Made by a program: the position numbers and the translations under genes. Positions 1 to 10,768 of a stretch of DNA of 64,000 nucleotides are shown one piece after another. The DNA is from Pohlia nutans (lineage: Eukaryota > Streptophyta > Bryopsida > Bryales > Mniaceae), in assembly GCA_022496805.1 (NCBI GenBank), contig CM040102.1, forward strand, positions 19,189,955 through 19,253,954. The letters run 5' to 3'. Position 1 is the stretch's first letter; each line of letters starts with the position of its first letter. The notes beneath the pieces were generated by a model. That model was not told the DNA's origin, searched no databases, and worked only from the letters and a program-made list of their open reading frames with translations.

Positions 1-2230
1 GAAGAGACCAAATGACCATTCTATAGCCGTTGCCATTTTTCAAGATGAATTTTTATTTATTTTTGAAATAAAATATAGTTTCAAATAAAAAATCAGGTCT
101 ACTTTCCAAAGCCCAATGAGGAGAATTTTTCAAAGACAAATACCTCAATATTGTCCTAGTACTATAAATTTTACTATTTGGAAAAACTAATAATGATCTT
201 TCCTTTGAAAAAAGTGCTTTTTTGAATTTAGAATAGAATGTTTAGTTTTAACCAATCATATCAAATTTCAAATTCTAAATATAATTATTTAAATTTTGGT
301 GAATTTTAAATTGTAAATGCTTCTAAATAATTCATTAAATGAGTGTTGACCATATATAATTAAATTTTAAAGGTTTGACCATATAGATAATTACTAAACA
401 TCATGCTTTTCATTTTCGCTTTTAGACCAACTTCATTAAAATTGCACAAGTATATCATTTTATAACACATCTAGGTTTTGCCGTTACTCCTAGAGCTGTC
501 ATTTATTGGTTAACTCTTAAATGCCTACAACTCTCTTTAAATTCGGCAATGTTGCAAAGATGCAGTATAAAATGCGATTTCAAGAGATATATTGAACTTG
601 ACATACGAATAAAAGTTGTACATTGTGAATTTTAGATTCTCTACATTATGTATTTTAAATTCTACGATTTCTATCACCAATATTGCTGTATATTAAAATT
701 TGAAACTTAAAATTGAAAATTTATTTGTGATTGGATCATGAATAAGAATATAAGATATTGACAATTTATAGATGAAACTTATAGTGATTGGTTGAAATGT
801 AATACTCTAAGTGTAGTGGTTTCTAGAGATTTTTTTAATGCTTAATTTTATGAGTTGATTTTTTCAAGAGCAACTTTGAATACTTTTGAACTAAGACCTT
901 AGAATGTTTTGGTGAATCATTGCAACATGAAATGAGGTATAAAAATTTCACAAATCATCCCCTTTCTAATTGGTTCTCACATGCATAAAGCTAACCTCCC
1001 ATAAAATCTATAGTAAAAAATTCACACTACTAAAAGTGCATGACGAATGTGAAAACGTGGTTGAAATCTATACATCGTCCAATAATGGACGCTTAAAAGC
1101 AGTTAAGGGTTAAGGTAACTTCTCTACCAACTTTAGACTGATTTTGAATGATTATAAAGAATTTTTGAGATGCTCTTGGCTCCCATCAAAAGACAATGTT
1201 GTATTTTGAACTTGATGTATGATTAAAAGTTGTACATAATATGAGTTTTAGATTCTATCCACATGGTTAGATCTGCGATAGCAATCACCAATATTTTTGT
1301 ATAAAATTTGAAACTTGAAATTCTAATTATTTTGTAATTCAATTACAAAAAAGATATTACAATCTATGAATGAAATTTGTTGTGATGGGTTGAAATGTAA
1401 TGCTCTAAGTTTCAAAGTCTAGTGATTTTTGGAGATGTTTTGGTTGTTTAATTTTATGACTTGAATTTTTTTAAGAGCACTTTTACATTGAAATCTTCAA
1501 AATTTGGGTGAATCACTATAACATGAAAAGAGGCATAAACCCCTTCCTAATCGGATCACATATGCATGAATCTAACTTCCCATAAAATATATAGTAAAAA
1601 ATCCACACTGCAAAAAGTCAATGACAAATGAGAAAATTGTGTTTGATTATGTACATTGTCGACTTTCTGAACATTTGGACATTTAGGGGTTAATTTTATG
1701 AGTTTATTTTTTCAAGTGCACATTTGGACTAAGATATTTGAAATGTTTGGTGGATCAGTGCAAAATGAAATGAGGCATGAAAATTGCACAAATTATCCCC
1801 TTTTTAATCAGATCACACATGCATGAAGCTAACTTCCTATAAAATCTACCATAAAATTTTCACAATTAAAAAAAATCACCACAGATGAGAACACATCAAG
1901 CGATTATGTACATCAAGCGTTTTCTGTCGATTGGCCAGATAGGGGTTAAGTCGGTATCATAGTCTTTTTGTGGGATGGAGGGAGTATTTACTTCCACCTT
2001 GCTGATTGTAAATGACACAAATTGGTCGATTCAAAGTACAGTACAGTTTAATCACTGTCTTGTTGTCATGTTATTTGTCAATGCATCCGTGCTTTCCTTG
2101 CTTGTGGGTGAGAAAGTCAAGTTACAGACAGAAATCATTGAATTGTTGGGGCCAACTCATAGTTCACACTTCACAACAAAAACCCACAAGTCCACAACTG
2201 ACCGGTGTCTGAGTTAGAAAGTACAGTACG
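1..2230. repeat. AT-rich interspersed repeats, including a triplicated unit of about 260 bp
   Basis: No gene is visible. Three diverged copies of one unit lie at about 838-1105, 1448-1686 and 1687-1950. Each starts near an ATTTTATGA motif, contains a CATGCAT...AAGCTAACTTCC-like core, and ends near GGTTAAG or AGGGGTTAA. The first 250 bases resemble 16350-16450, so this block belongs to the same repeat family as the duplicated segment further right. The TTAA-type ends suggest old members of the TTAA element family. Confidence 0.55.
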
Positions 2231-2463
2231 GTAGACACACTCACACCCATTGCCAGCCATCTTTCAATCACAACAAATACCGACAACTGCTCCATGACTG
2301 TCTCAGTAACGTGGACACCCATTGCCACCCAACACTGGCAATATTGTTTACATCGGAATACACATGATTTCGGTTACATTCAAAGACAATATAGACTCTG
2401 GTTTCCTTATACTTTCACAGGAAGTTTAAAGTGGATTCCCTGTGACGTTTTCCCTACATACAT

Positions 2464-2635
2464 AGGGAATTTGTAAAGAGTCGAACAATGGCAGAGGGGA
2501 AAACTAAGACACAGGGAAAAGTAAGACACAAAGAACACTCAGTTTTTCCCTGTGCATGTCTCAATTTTCCATGTGTGTCTCAATATTTCCTGTGTGTCTC
2601 AGCTCTATCCTATGGACTCTTTACAAATTCCATGT
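2464..2635. repeat. Foldback repeat of about 170 bp
   Basis: The arm GGGAATTTGTAAAGAGTC at the left is answered by GACTCTTTACAAATTCC at the right. Between them are further complementary GACACAGGG / CCTGTGTGTCTC segments. It is probably a non-coding foldback element. No target duplication was identified. Confidence 0.5.
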
Positions 2636-3150
2636 GTGTTTCATTACATAGGGAATACACACGGAAACACACACGAAATCGACTTTAAGCTCCCCTTTAA
2701 GCTCCCTGTGTTTCGGGGTCAAATCACCTGTTCTGTTCTGATTTCGGTTAACTCAGAACTTACTTTACCATTATTTTGAAATGTCCTATTAGACTAAAGT
2801 TAACTTACCATGACTGGTTTTTCAATCTAATGATCGGGTCTTTTGAGATGAACAGACTACACGAACAAAGTCTACTGAGAACTTTCACTTCTGAATTCTC
2901 TGGATCTCGTTTCCTCTCAGTGGCACAAATCCAGGAAATTCAATTTCATATGCTGTTCGAGATGATCCCTCAAATGAAGATTTCGCTTGACATGGGCCAT
3001 TACGATAGCTGCAATAAGCCAGAGCCTGACTAATGGAGGTTGAGTGTCAGCCAAGCAAGAGCGGAAAGTGAATGCTATATATCCCTTAACCATAGTCAGC
3101 TCTACTGCTCTCTCCAGGGTATGAAACGGGGAAGTTGAAGCTATTCGAGT

Positions 3151-3294
3151 ATCTTTGCGCTTGGGGCAATGACGCAGTTAGTGAGGTTTTACCGAGACGC
3201 GTCAATTGCTGGTTGAAAACTATTTCCAACCCCCCTGCGGTGCCCGCAAGGGCGCCCCAGAATTTCTGAAAGGTTGGCCCTAGGCTCCAACCTC
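3151..3294 (+). ncRNA. U4: U4 spliceosomal small nuclear RNA
   Basis: The sequence starts ATCTTTGCGCTTGGGGCAAT, the plant U4 5' end (stem II with U6). It continues with the 5' stem-loop containing the k-turn motifs GTGAGG and CCGAGACG that bind the 15.5K/SNU13 protein, then GCTGGTTGAAAAC (stem I side). An Sm-like AATTTCTGA follows at about 3261-3269 and a terminal stem GGTTGG...CCAACC at 3272-3292. The length of about 144 nt fits plant U4. The usual plant upstream element (RTCCCACATCG near -70) and a TATA box near -30 are not evident; a TATATA lies near -72. The RNA could therefore be a dispersed copy or use a diverged promoter. A MITE begins about 23 bp downstream. Confidence 0.85.
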
Positions 3295-3316
3295 CAACTC
3301 TAAACCCCAAACAGTA

Positions 3317-3716
3317 AGGTTGGATAACCTATTACCATCAACTTAACCAATCCGGCCTATTTTTGGCAGTGCTGAATTCGAAAAAAAAAAATGACTGCAT
3401 TCAAAATAGGTTTTGATGAGGATTGCAAAAATTTGCAACATCTAATTCGCATTTGTCAATTTTATACAAAATTCCAAAGTGGAAAGTAACCTCTGCCTCA
3501 AATCAAACCTTCATGTTTCCCCATGTCCACACCATGTGGTACTAACTTTCACTCATAATGATACCCAAAACCACCAACTATTTCTTCGCTATGCTTGACA
3601 TGCCATTGGTCTACTTGAATAGTGAAATTGGTGGTTTTGAGTCTCAACTCTGGTGGCCCCAAGAAAAGTCTACATGTTATAATTGGGGGAGGTGGTGGTA
3701 ATAGGTTATCCAACCT
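3317..3716. mobile_element. MITE, family A (TIR AGGTTGGATAACC), TA target duplication
   Basis: The terminal inverted repeats AGGTTGGATAACCTATTACC and its complement flank a 400-bp element with TA on both sides. The interior holds a conserved AAAACCACCA / TGGTGGTTTTGAGTCTC segment seen in at least five other copies in this window. It has no coding capacity. Confidence 0.8.
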
Positions 3717-4076
3717 TAACTGTGGTATGCTAATTTGAGATGATATTGAATAAGCAAGTGCAGATTGAACTATCCCTTTCTTAGGCTTAAAAGGAAATTT
3801 TGCTCATATGGGTTGTCACTCCCGTCTGCAATAACTAGTTTTTAATTCTTTGAACTTAAGTCTGTGGGGTTGAGGAACCTTGGTAGCTGAGTAATCTTCA
3901 GATGGTGAAGATGTGATTATGAAAAAGTATCCAATCAAGAGTCGAGATTATTTCCGGAGGTTTGAATGTTTCTAAACCCTAATCGACGTTTGATAATCAG
4001 AATGACCCTAACCATCTGACGAGATCAATATCTAAAACCTGCTTGTACTAATGTAGCACTACTTTCTTCTGGAACT

Positions 4077-4420
4077 CATGTCCTAAAACCACCAACTTAA
4101 GAAATATGGCCTCATTTTTCAAGGTTATTTATGAGAATTTTTTTTTGTCATTTGCAAGAAGATTTCTCATGGAATGCACAAATTTTTGCAATTTAATTCC
4201 CAATATTCAAATTGATATAAATTTTTGAAGTGAAAAGAATTTTGACACCCAAATCAGACCTCTAGGTATCCCCATGTTCACACCATGTGGTACTAATTTT
4301 CACTCATAATGATACCCAAAACCACCAACTATTTCTTCGCAATGCTTGGCATACCATTGGTCTACTTAAATAGTGAAATTGGTGGTTTTGAGTCTCAACT
4401 GTGGTGGTTTTGAGTCTCAG
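4077..4420. mobile_element. Degenerate MITE of family A
   Basis: The interior (CCTAAAACCACCAACTTAAG at the left, GGTGGTTTTGAGTCTCA at the right) matches the neighbouring family A elements, but the outermost ends are lost. The right end is replaced by a repeat of the GGTGGTTTTGAGTCTCA segment and then by the next MITE. Confidence 0.55.
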
Positions 4421-4424
4421 CTGT

Positions 4425-4586
4425 AACGCCATATTCGTTTAATTGGGACTTTCCACCATATTGAGACTCTTTGAAATCTACAATTAGTATAGAATGAGTG
4501 GGCAATTTTTTAGTGAATCAATGCTAGTTGTAGATTTCAAAAAGTCCCAATATGGTGGAAAGTCCCCATTAAACGAATATGGCCAT
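4425..4586. mobile_element. MITE, CCATATTCG family, near-perfect hairpin, 4-bp target duplication CTGT
   Basis: The ends are AACGCCATATTCGTTTAAT and ATTAAACGAATATGGCCAT, with CTGT directly before and after. The arms are complementary for most of the element (stem segments CTTTCCACCATATTG and CAATATGGTGGAAAG, GAAATCTAC and GTAGATTTC), so the transcript would fold into one long stem. Related copies lie at 30526, 59265 and 63688. Confidence 0.75.
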
Positions 4587-4931
4587 CTGTGCACTTGTGC
4601 ACTTGAATGAATTCCGAGTTCAATCTGGCTTTGACAATCGGATTGAGGCAACCCGACTATAGACCAGGCTCAATCGAAATTATCACAGATTTTGACTAGC
4701 TGTAGTTAGCATGAAGAAGTGTGAGCGTGCCTGCCCACTCAGCGAAGCTACACATTACAACAAATCCTGGTTGATTACAGTGGCCATTATTACTCACTAC
4801 ACGGAGGGGGTGTCATTTTTTATTCCATTCTTGAGTGAAATCGTGCCACTTCACAATATCATTGTGTCATAGGAGGTGAGTATGGAACATCACACATGAG
4901 TACATGACAAGCATTTACATTTCACAGCACT

Positions 4932-5038
4932 AGAAGAAAAGAGGGACTTGTACACTGAGCTGCATGTTCACTTAGATGTGACCAAATTCACTCAAAATCC
5001 GACTCAGGCTGAGTGAACAAGTCCCTTTTTTTTTCTTG
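4932..5038. mobile_element. Small foldback MITE (GAGGGACTTGTACACTGAGC ends)
   Basis: The inverted ends GAGGGACTTGTACACTGAGC and GCTGAGTGAACAAGTCCCT are flanked by TA. Related copies lie next to the two lectin kinase genes at 10331-10482 and 25753-25855. Confidence 0.6.
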
Positions 5039-5405
5039 TACAGTGTCAGACTTGATGAGTGAGAAGTGTTACTTTTTGGACTCTCAGGAATGAGAAACAA
5101 TAGGTTACATAGTTTGGCTTTTGATAACTAAGAACCAAGTATAAGCGGTCCACTTTGATAACATCAGCCGGTTTTCAGTGACAATGGCTGTTGTAAGCGG
5201 CCGGGATCTGTTGTTGTAAATCGATTCATATAATTATATGACCTTGAGTATTGGTTGCAAGAATAATTTAGTTAGTAGTTAGACTTGGGACTCATGGAGC
5301 CTGATGATTGAAGACAAAGCCTCATTTCTCACGCATTGAGACATGCTAAATGCGTGGGACAAGACCGTGGTCTATTACTCACTACAGGAGTTGTTTACAC
5401 TCTAA

Positions 5406-5462
5406 ACCAAGAGCCGTGACTAAGGTCAATTTAACCGATTTTCCTGGGTCACGGCTCTTGGT
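5406..5462. repeat. Perfect 15-bp inverted repeat
   Basis: ACCAAGAGCCGTGAC at 5406-5420 is exactly complementary to GTCACGGCTCTTGGT at 5448-5462, with a 27-bp spacer. Function is unknown; it may be a remnant of a foldback element. Confidence 0.6.
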
Positions 5463-5611
5463 CACACTTCTATGGTCACACTTCAAAAAATGTAATTTTT
5501 AATGCCCTAGGGCCCCTCACTAGGTGTAAATCACAAATTTTAGAAGTTCACGGAAGTAGTACCAAGGAATTTTTGGGCAAAATATTTGAAGAAATATTGC
5601 CAGATTGCAAA

Positions 5612-5653
5612 AAATTAAAAAAAAATTAAAAAAAAAGAAAAAAAAAAAAAAAG

Positions 5654-5682
<29 letters not shown>
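5612..5682. repeat. A-rich simple sequence
   Basis: About 70 bases of nearly pure A interrupted by TT and G. It gives a spurious poly-Phe reading frame on the minus strand. Confidence 0.9.
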
Positions 5683-5684
<2 letters not shown>

Positions 5685-5849
5685 TTGACTAAAAAATACT
5701 CAATATGCAGATGAATGTTGAAATATGAAGCACCACTATAACATTTTATATTGCCACTTTGGCACTTTGTGAAGCTTTGAGGTTGTGGATGGATGGACTC
5801 TTGGATTCCTCGTCTCACTATTAGAAATTTGGGGGAGGTTGCAATGCCC

Positions 5850-6112
5850 CTTGGGGGTGCACTGTATTAAACACGTACAAGTATACGTGAGTGCATAGAA
5901 GGGGGTATTAATTTAAAAAATTATGTATTACGTATACTTACTATAAACATGTTTAGAGCTCAAAATGTTGACGTATACTTACATTAAACATATATTTAGG
6001 ATGGAATAGATCTGAATACAAAGGATTTTAGACATACTCGTATACAAAGGAATGTTTAGAGGGGGTTATGAACGCACGTGATTCTCAAACATAATGTAGA
6101 GTGCACCCCTAG
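5850..6112. mobile_element. MITE, CTCGRGG family, 8-bp target duplication
   Basis: The ends are CTTGGGGGTGCACT and AGTGCACCCCTAG; the flanks are CAATGCCC and GAATGCCC (7 of 8 match). The subterminal GAACGCACGTGATTCTC at the right is shared with the copy at 50003-50272, and GAACGCACGTG is also present at the same place in 17954-18365. It has no coding capacity. Confidence 0.75.
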
Positions 6113-6126
6113 GAATGCCCTCCATA

Positions 6127-6528
6127 AGGTAGGATGTCCTAAAACCACCACCTCCCCCAATTATGACATGTAGACTTTTCTTAGGGCCACTACAATTGAG
6201 ACCCAAAATCACTAATTTCACTACTTAAATAGACCAATGGCACGCCACGCATTGCAAAGAAATAGTTGGTGGTTTTGGGTATCATTATGAGTGAAAGTTA
6301 ATACCACATGGTTTGGACATGGGGAAACCTAGAGGTTTGATTTGGGTCACAAATTACTTTCCACTTTGGAATTTTGTATAAAATTGACAAATGCAAATTA
6401 ATTATTGCAAATTTTTGCAATCCTCATCAAAACCTATTTCGAATGTGGTCATATATTATTTTCCAAATTTAGCACTGCCAAAAGTAGACCAGATTGCTTA
6501 AGTTGGTGGTTTTAGGACAATCAACCTT
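6127..6528. mobile_element. MITE of family A, TA target duplication
   Basis: AGGTAGGATGTCCTAAAACC at the left and GGTTTTAGGACAATCAACCT at the right are inverted, with TA on both sides. The interior matches the 3317 element in inverted orientation. Confidence 0.75.
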
Positions 6529-6920
6529 ATAATCATGTTGCTCCAATCATGTCACACATTCTGGATGATGTAAACATTACTGGGAACATTGTGGGAGATG
6601 TTGCTCACAAACAACACTGAACATTTTGGTACAAGTATTTCCGTAGATGCCAAAATTGTGACATCCAAGTACACTAGGACTAGTGTAGATCTGAGGTTCC
6701 AGGTGGGCACTTGGAAAAGTACCAATCTCTTGGAGTTTTGGCAATCCATTTTTTTACTGGCTGATTTTTGTTCATGTCAAATATTATTTCAGAGTAGATT
6801 TAGACATATTATATGGTAGTTGCATGGTACAGTATATCATTACGGTGCCCAAAAGAACATGCATGCAATGCACATTCTACATTCAGTTAGTCAAAATTAT
6901 TTTTTTCCAAAACATATTAA

Positions 6921-7859
6921 CCCCTAAATTTCCTTGTGTTTTTGGGAGCTTGAAACCTCAAAACTGCGATTTTCTACCTCTATGTACTCCCGGGGATGTG
7001 AACCAAGTTCATTTACTTCTTTTAGAATTCCAACCGTAAGATCTTGTACCTAAGCCTATTCATAGCTACTGTTTCAAAAATTGACCGTTGGATGTTTATC
7101 ATTTGCAAGATCATAACATCCAAAGTTTGTGCAAAAGTTTTTCGGGGCATTGCTTGGGAGGCATTGTCTCCATAGTGCAAAGGGGGACTTGAAGATTGTT
7201 ACTCCAAACATTTTGCTCATATTTTTTTCCATGTAGATAACTAAGTTGGGTACGCTCATGCAAAATTTTAGAGACTCATTACGCGTTTCAAACCTTCATC
7301 CAAATTAATTTCCGGAAGTAGGTATAAAAATGGCAATTTGATGAAACATGCATCACATTAATTGTATTTGATTTTTGGAAAAAATGAACGGTGATTAGGT
7401 ACCTCTATGATTTTATAAATTTTTGGCGAAATTATTTTTAAAAAATTTCAAAATCTCAAATTTTGACAAATTTCGAAAGAAAAGAATGTGAAATTACAAA
7501 AAACCTTGGAAGTTGCTGTTCTTTATTTTGGAGGCTGCCCTTGTCAAGCCAAGAATATAATCAACATGGGTCACTTCAAATTCTGAGCCTAAATGTGGTG
7601 AAGAGCATGTCTCCAAGAAAAAAATTTGAAAAAATGATTATAATAAAAAGTTTTTTTTTGCCCCAGTTGGGCTTGAAACCAAAAATTTCAATAAAAAAAT
7701 TATAAAATCCGAATTTGACTTTGTAATTTTTACCCCACACACCTTGTATGTATGACCACGTCCACGCCAAATTATAGTCTAAAATTCTTAATTTAGACCT
7801 TCCATCTAAGCTGCCCGAAACAGCCAAAAGCCATTTTGGCTTTTAAGGGCCTTTAGGGG
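6921..7859. mobile_element. TTAA-type non-autonomous element
   Basis: TTAA duplications lie at 6917-6920 and 7860-7863. The termini are CCCCTAAATTTCC and GGGCCTTTAGGGG. Open frames inside are short and resemble nothing I know. The right TTAA runs straight into CCCCTGAACGTCC, which looks like the start of a further family member whose other end I could not place. Confidence 0.65.
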
Positions 7860-7863
7860 TTAA

Positions 7864-9884
7864 CCCCTGAACGTCCAATTGAGATAAAAAGAGAAAAAAA
7901 AGTTCAAAAACAACAAACGTGGCTCAAAAAGAGTGACACCCTAGTGTGCAAATACTTTACATTGGCACATTCAGAAAAAGGGCTCTTCACTAGGAACCAG
8001 TGAGAGCCGTGTCAGACACTCATCTCAGTTTGAAATCTCAGATCAATCCGTACGGGTCCTAGATTTTAGAGCTTTCATTGACATTTGGAAAAGGGCTCCC
8101 AACTAGGAATTATGCGAATTTCAGATGGCCATCTGAACTGGAACTGGAGCGGCTTTCAGACACTCATCTGATAAATTTGTAGTAGCTTTAGTCTATCTCT
8201 GGGTTTCAGTTGGGCAACGTCTTCAGGAGTCCTCATTTTCAGCATTTGAACGTCACATTCTGGCACGCAAGAATTTGCCAAAAGAACGAATGTAAGGTTT
8301 CCAGCTTACCTGCCAGGAAGCAGATCAACTGTCACAAGAAGCACCAGCGCACTACGAGTATGGTAACCGTTGAGTTCCCGGTAGGAGATGAGGCAGGTTA
8401 CACGACATAACCCATGAGCTGATGGACGAAATATATCTGTAGCACGTGACCAAATGGATGAGAAGTAGTTGTAGCAGTGTACTTGATGGATGAATAATGT
8501 ACTTAGTTCATGAAGGAGAAGTTGCATGGATGATGAATGGAGTTTGAGGGCGTCCATCACAAATGGGTTACGTACACGGCACGTACGGCCATATTTTGAG
8601 GTCAATTCTTGTAAACTTATCAATGCATCAAATCCACCGGCATTCCTGCATTTCGATCAAAACACAGAACATCAGTTAGAATTAGCCAGTTTAACAATTA
8701 GAACAACCGTTGAATGAATCTCATTTTAAATTTAAGTCAAGTTTACTGTACTACGTTGCAACTAATAAGCTGCATGCATAGAATGATGTAATGACTCTCA
8801 TGTGGTAATTTCCCGTACTACAGTGTCTGAATATGAAAGAGAGGCAGTAATTATATGCTTACACACTGCAATAGAGTGTATGAGAGATTGATTATATTTA
8901 AGTTAACCAAAATCAAAACCTCAGTCCTGACCCCCAAAATTCATGTGAATCGAAATCCATGCTGTCAAAAAGTGTAATTGGAATCAAAACTCATGTTGAA
9001 AACTGAGCTTATCTTTGGACTTTAGGGCAAAGGCAATCTCAACATAGGCAAGATTCTGTGTTGCATGTGTTGCAAGCGTGAGCTGCAAGGTGGAGTTCTA
9101 GCAGACCCTAAACCAAAACTGGCTTGCAAGGTCCTTTCCCACAAGTCATCGAAGGCGCTGACCCTAAACTCATCATAGTCTCTATTTTTCTGTCTTTGTG
9201 ACGGCAAAACTAGTTTACAAGGTCCATTCTCTAAAATACATACCAAACCTGGCTGCTTTTGGTTGCTTTGGAGAGTCCTTTGGAGAGTCCTCTGGAGAGT
9301 AGCTAGAGTCAAGAAAGTCATGATTCTCATTCAAAGAACAATTTTGTAGTTTATTTTTTTCAATTTTCATTCACATGATCATCATTCTCATTCGATTATC
9401 CCAAAATTTATACCAAAAAAGTGTTATTTATCATTTACAAAAGTCCTTGGTGAATCATCAAAACCACTGCTGACATAGCTATTCTAGTGCTTTTGATAGC
9501 TAATTGTTTACAATATTGCTTTCATCTTGAACTATGTTTTATATACATGTTGGAAACATTGACATATCACTTTCGCTCTAATTACAATTTAAATTAAACA
9601 TCACATTGAAAATGCCTTGAAAAAAGCACTGAAAAAGCAATGCTAATAACTTAGGTGTTACGTATTTTGGAGAATAGACTCCACACTGTTTTATATTTTT
9701 GGATTTATTGGAATGTTGCCAATCCGCTAGGTTGTTCTTCACTCGGGTCACAGTGTCAGACTCACCTCACCTAAGGTGACTTCACTCTTCTTTTCGGTTA
9801 ACTCAATTGCCTCAGACAAGCTCGGTGACCACTTTGATGAATCGAAGGAGAAGCAGTGGTTATCTACAAAGGAGAATTGCAACC
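7864..9884. other. Intergenic; no confident gene
   Basis: Short frames exist (for example 8210-8410 plus and 9022-9330 minus) but show no recognisable domain. A pyrimidine-rich acceptor-like TCTGGGTTTCAG at about 8200-8211 hints at an exon, without support from the sequence that follows. The stretch 8925-9210 recurs in direct orientation at about 21785-22050, beside the second lectin kinase arm. Confidence 0.5.
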
Positions 9885-10330
9885 ATACTCGGCACTGCAC
9901 ATTGTTGCAGATAAGTGTGGAATTTGGTTTTGACGTTTCATGTTATGAATTTTAAACATAAATCTTTGTGCATATTTCCAATTAAAGGAAGTTCCTTCTC
10001 CATCAAATTATGAGAAGATTATGTGAAAGGGCCTTCAACACCAACAAATGATTCATTACGACATACAATACACTCAACTCTTTCTAGGGACACATTTTGT
10101 AATTGCACATACTCTATATAATTATACATCCTCATAAAATGTGTTGTTGTGTACTTATCTAATTGGACAACTTCCACATATCAAATTGTGAAAACATCTA
10201 AAAAGGCATTTCAAAGTCCATTTGTCCCCACAAGACAGAGTCATAGGACAAGGTATGTTGATAAGTACTCAATCATCAATATAGCAAGTTCATGCACTTT
10301 CATTGAGAGCTCTTATAATCAATAAACCAA

Positions 10331-10482
10331 AGGAGGGACTTGTACACTGAGCATGTTCACCCAGATGTGACCAAATTCACTCAAATGTGGCCAAATTCGC
10401 TCAGAATCCCACTGCAGGCTGAGTGAACAATCCCCCTCTTTTCTTCTGCTAAGTGAACAATCCCCTCTTTTCTTCTGGTGTA
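10331..10482. mobile_element. Small foldback MITE downstream of the lectin kinase
   Basis: GGAGGGACTTGTACACTGAG at the left is answered by GGCTGAGTGAACAATCCCC and a second, partial copy AGTGAACAATCCCCTC at the right. It is present, shorter, in the inverted paralogue at 25753-25855, so it predates the duplication. Confidence 0.55.
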
Positions 10483-10768
10483 TACATACCATAGTTAGCA
10501 ATTAAGTTCAGAAAAAGTTGCTACGTGTACACTAAATCTACCACTCTCAACAAGAAAATCTACAAGAATGCAAAATAGGCAAGCCAATGGACGGTTTTCG
10601 ACAGGCGCTTGCCCTGGTGAATAGAATGAGAACTGAGGTGCAATCTTAGTTTGAGCAATTGCCTGTTGACTTCATCAAGGAATAGAAATACAGATGTATA
10701 GCATGACCTACCTATACACATACCTAGTGCACCATGCGACATATCAGAAGTTCTGGATTCATTTGAGC

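Noticed and set aside
3086..3310. 74-codon minus-strand frame
   Set aside because: It lies opposite the U4 snRNA, which explains the sequence conservation and GC content.
5615..5818. Small frame with a long Phe run
   Set aside because: An artefact of the A-rich tract.
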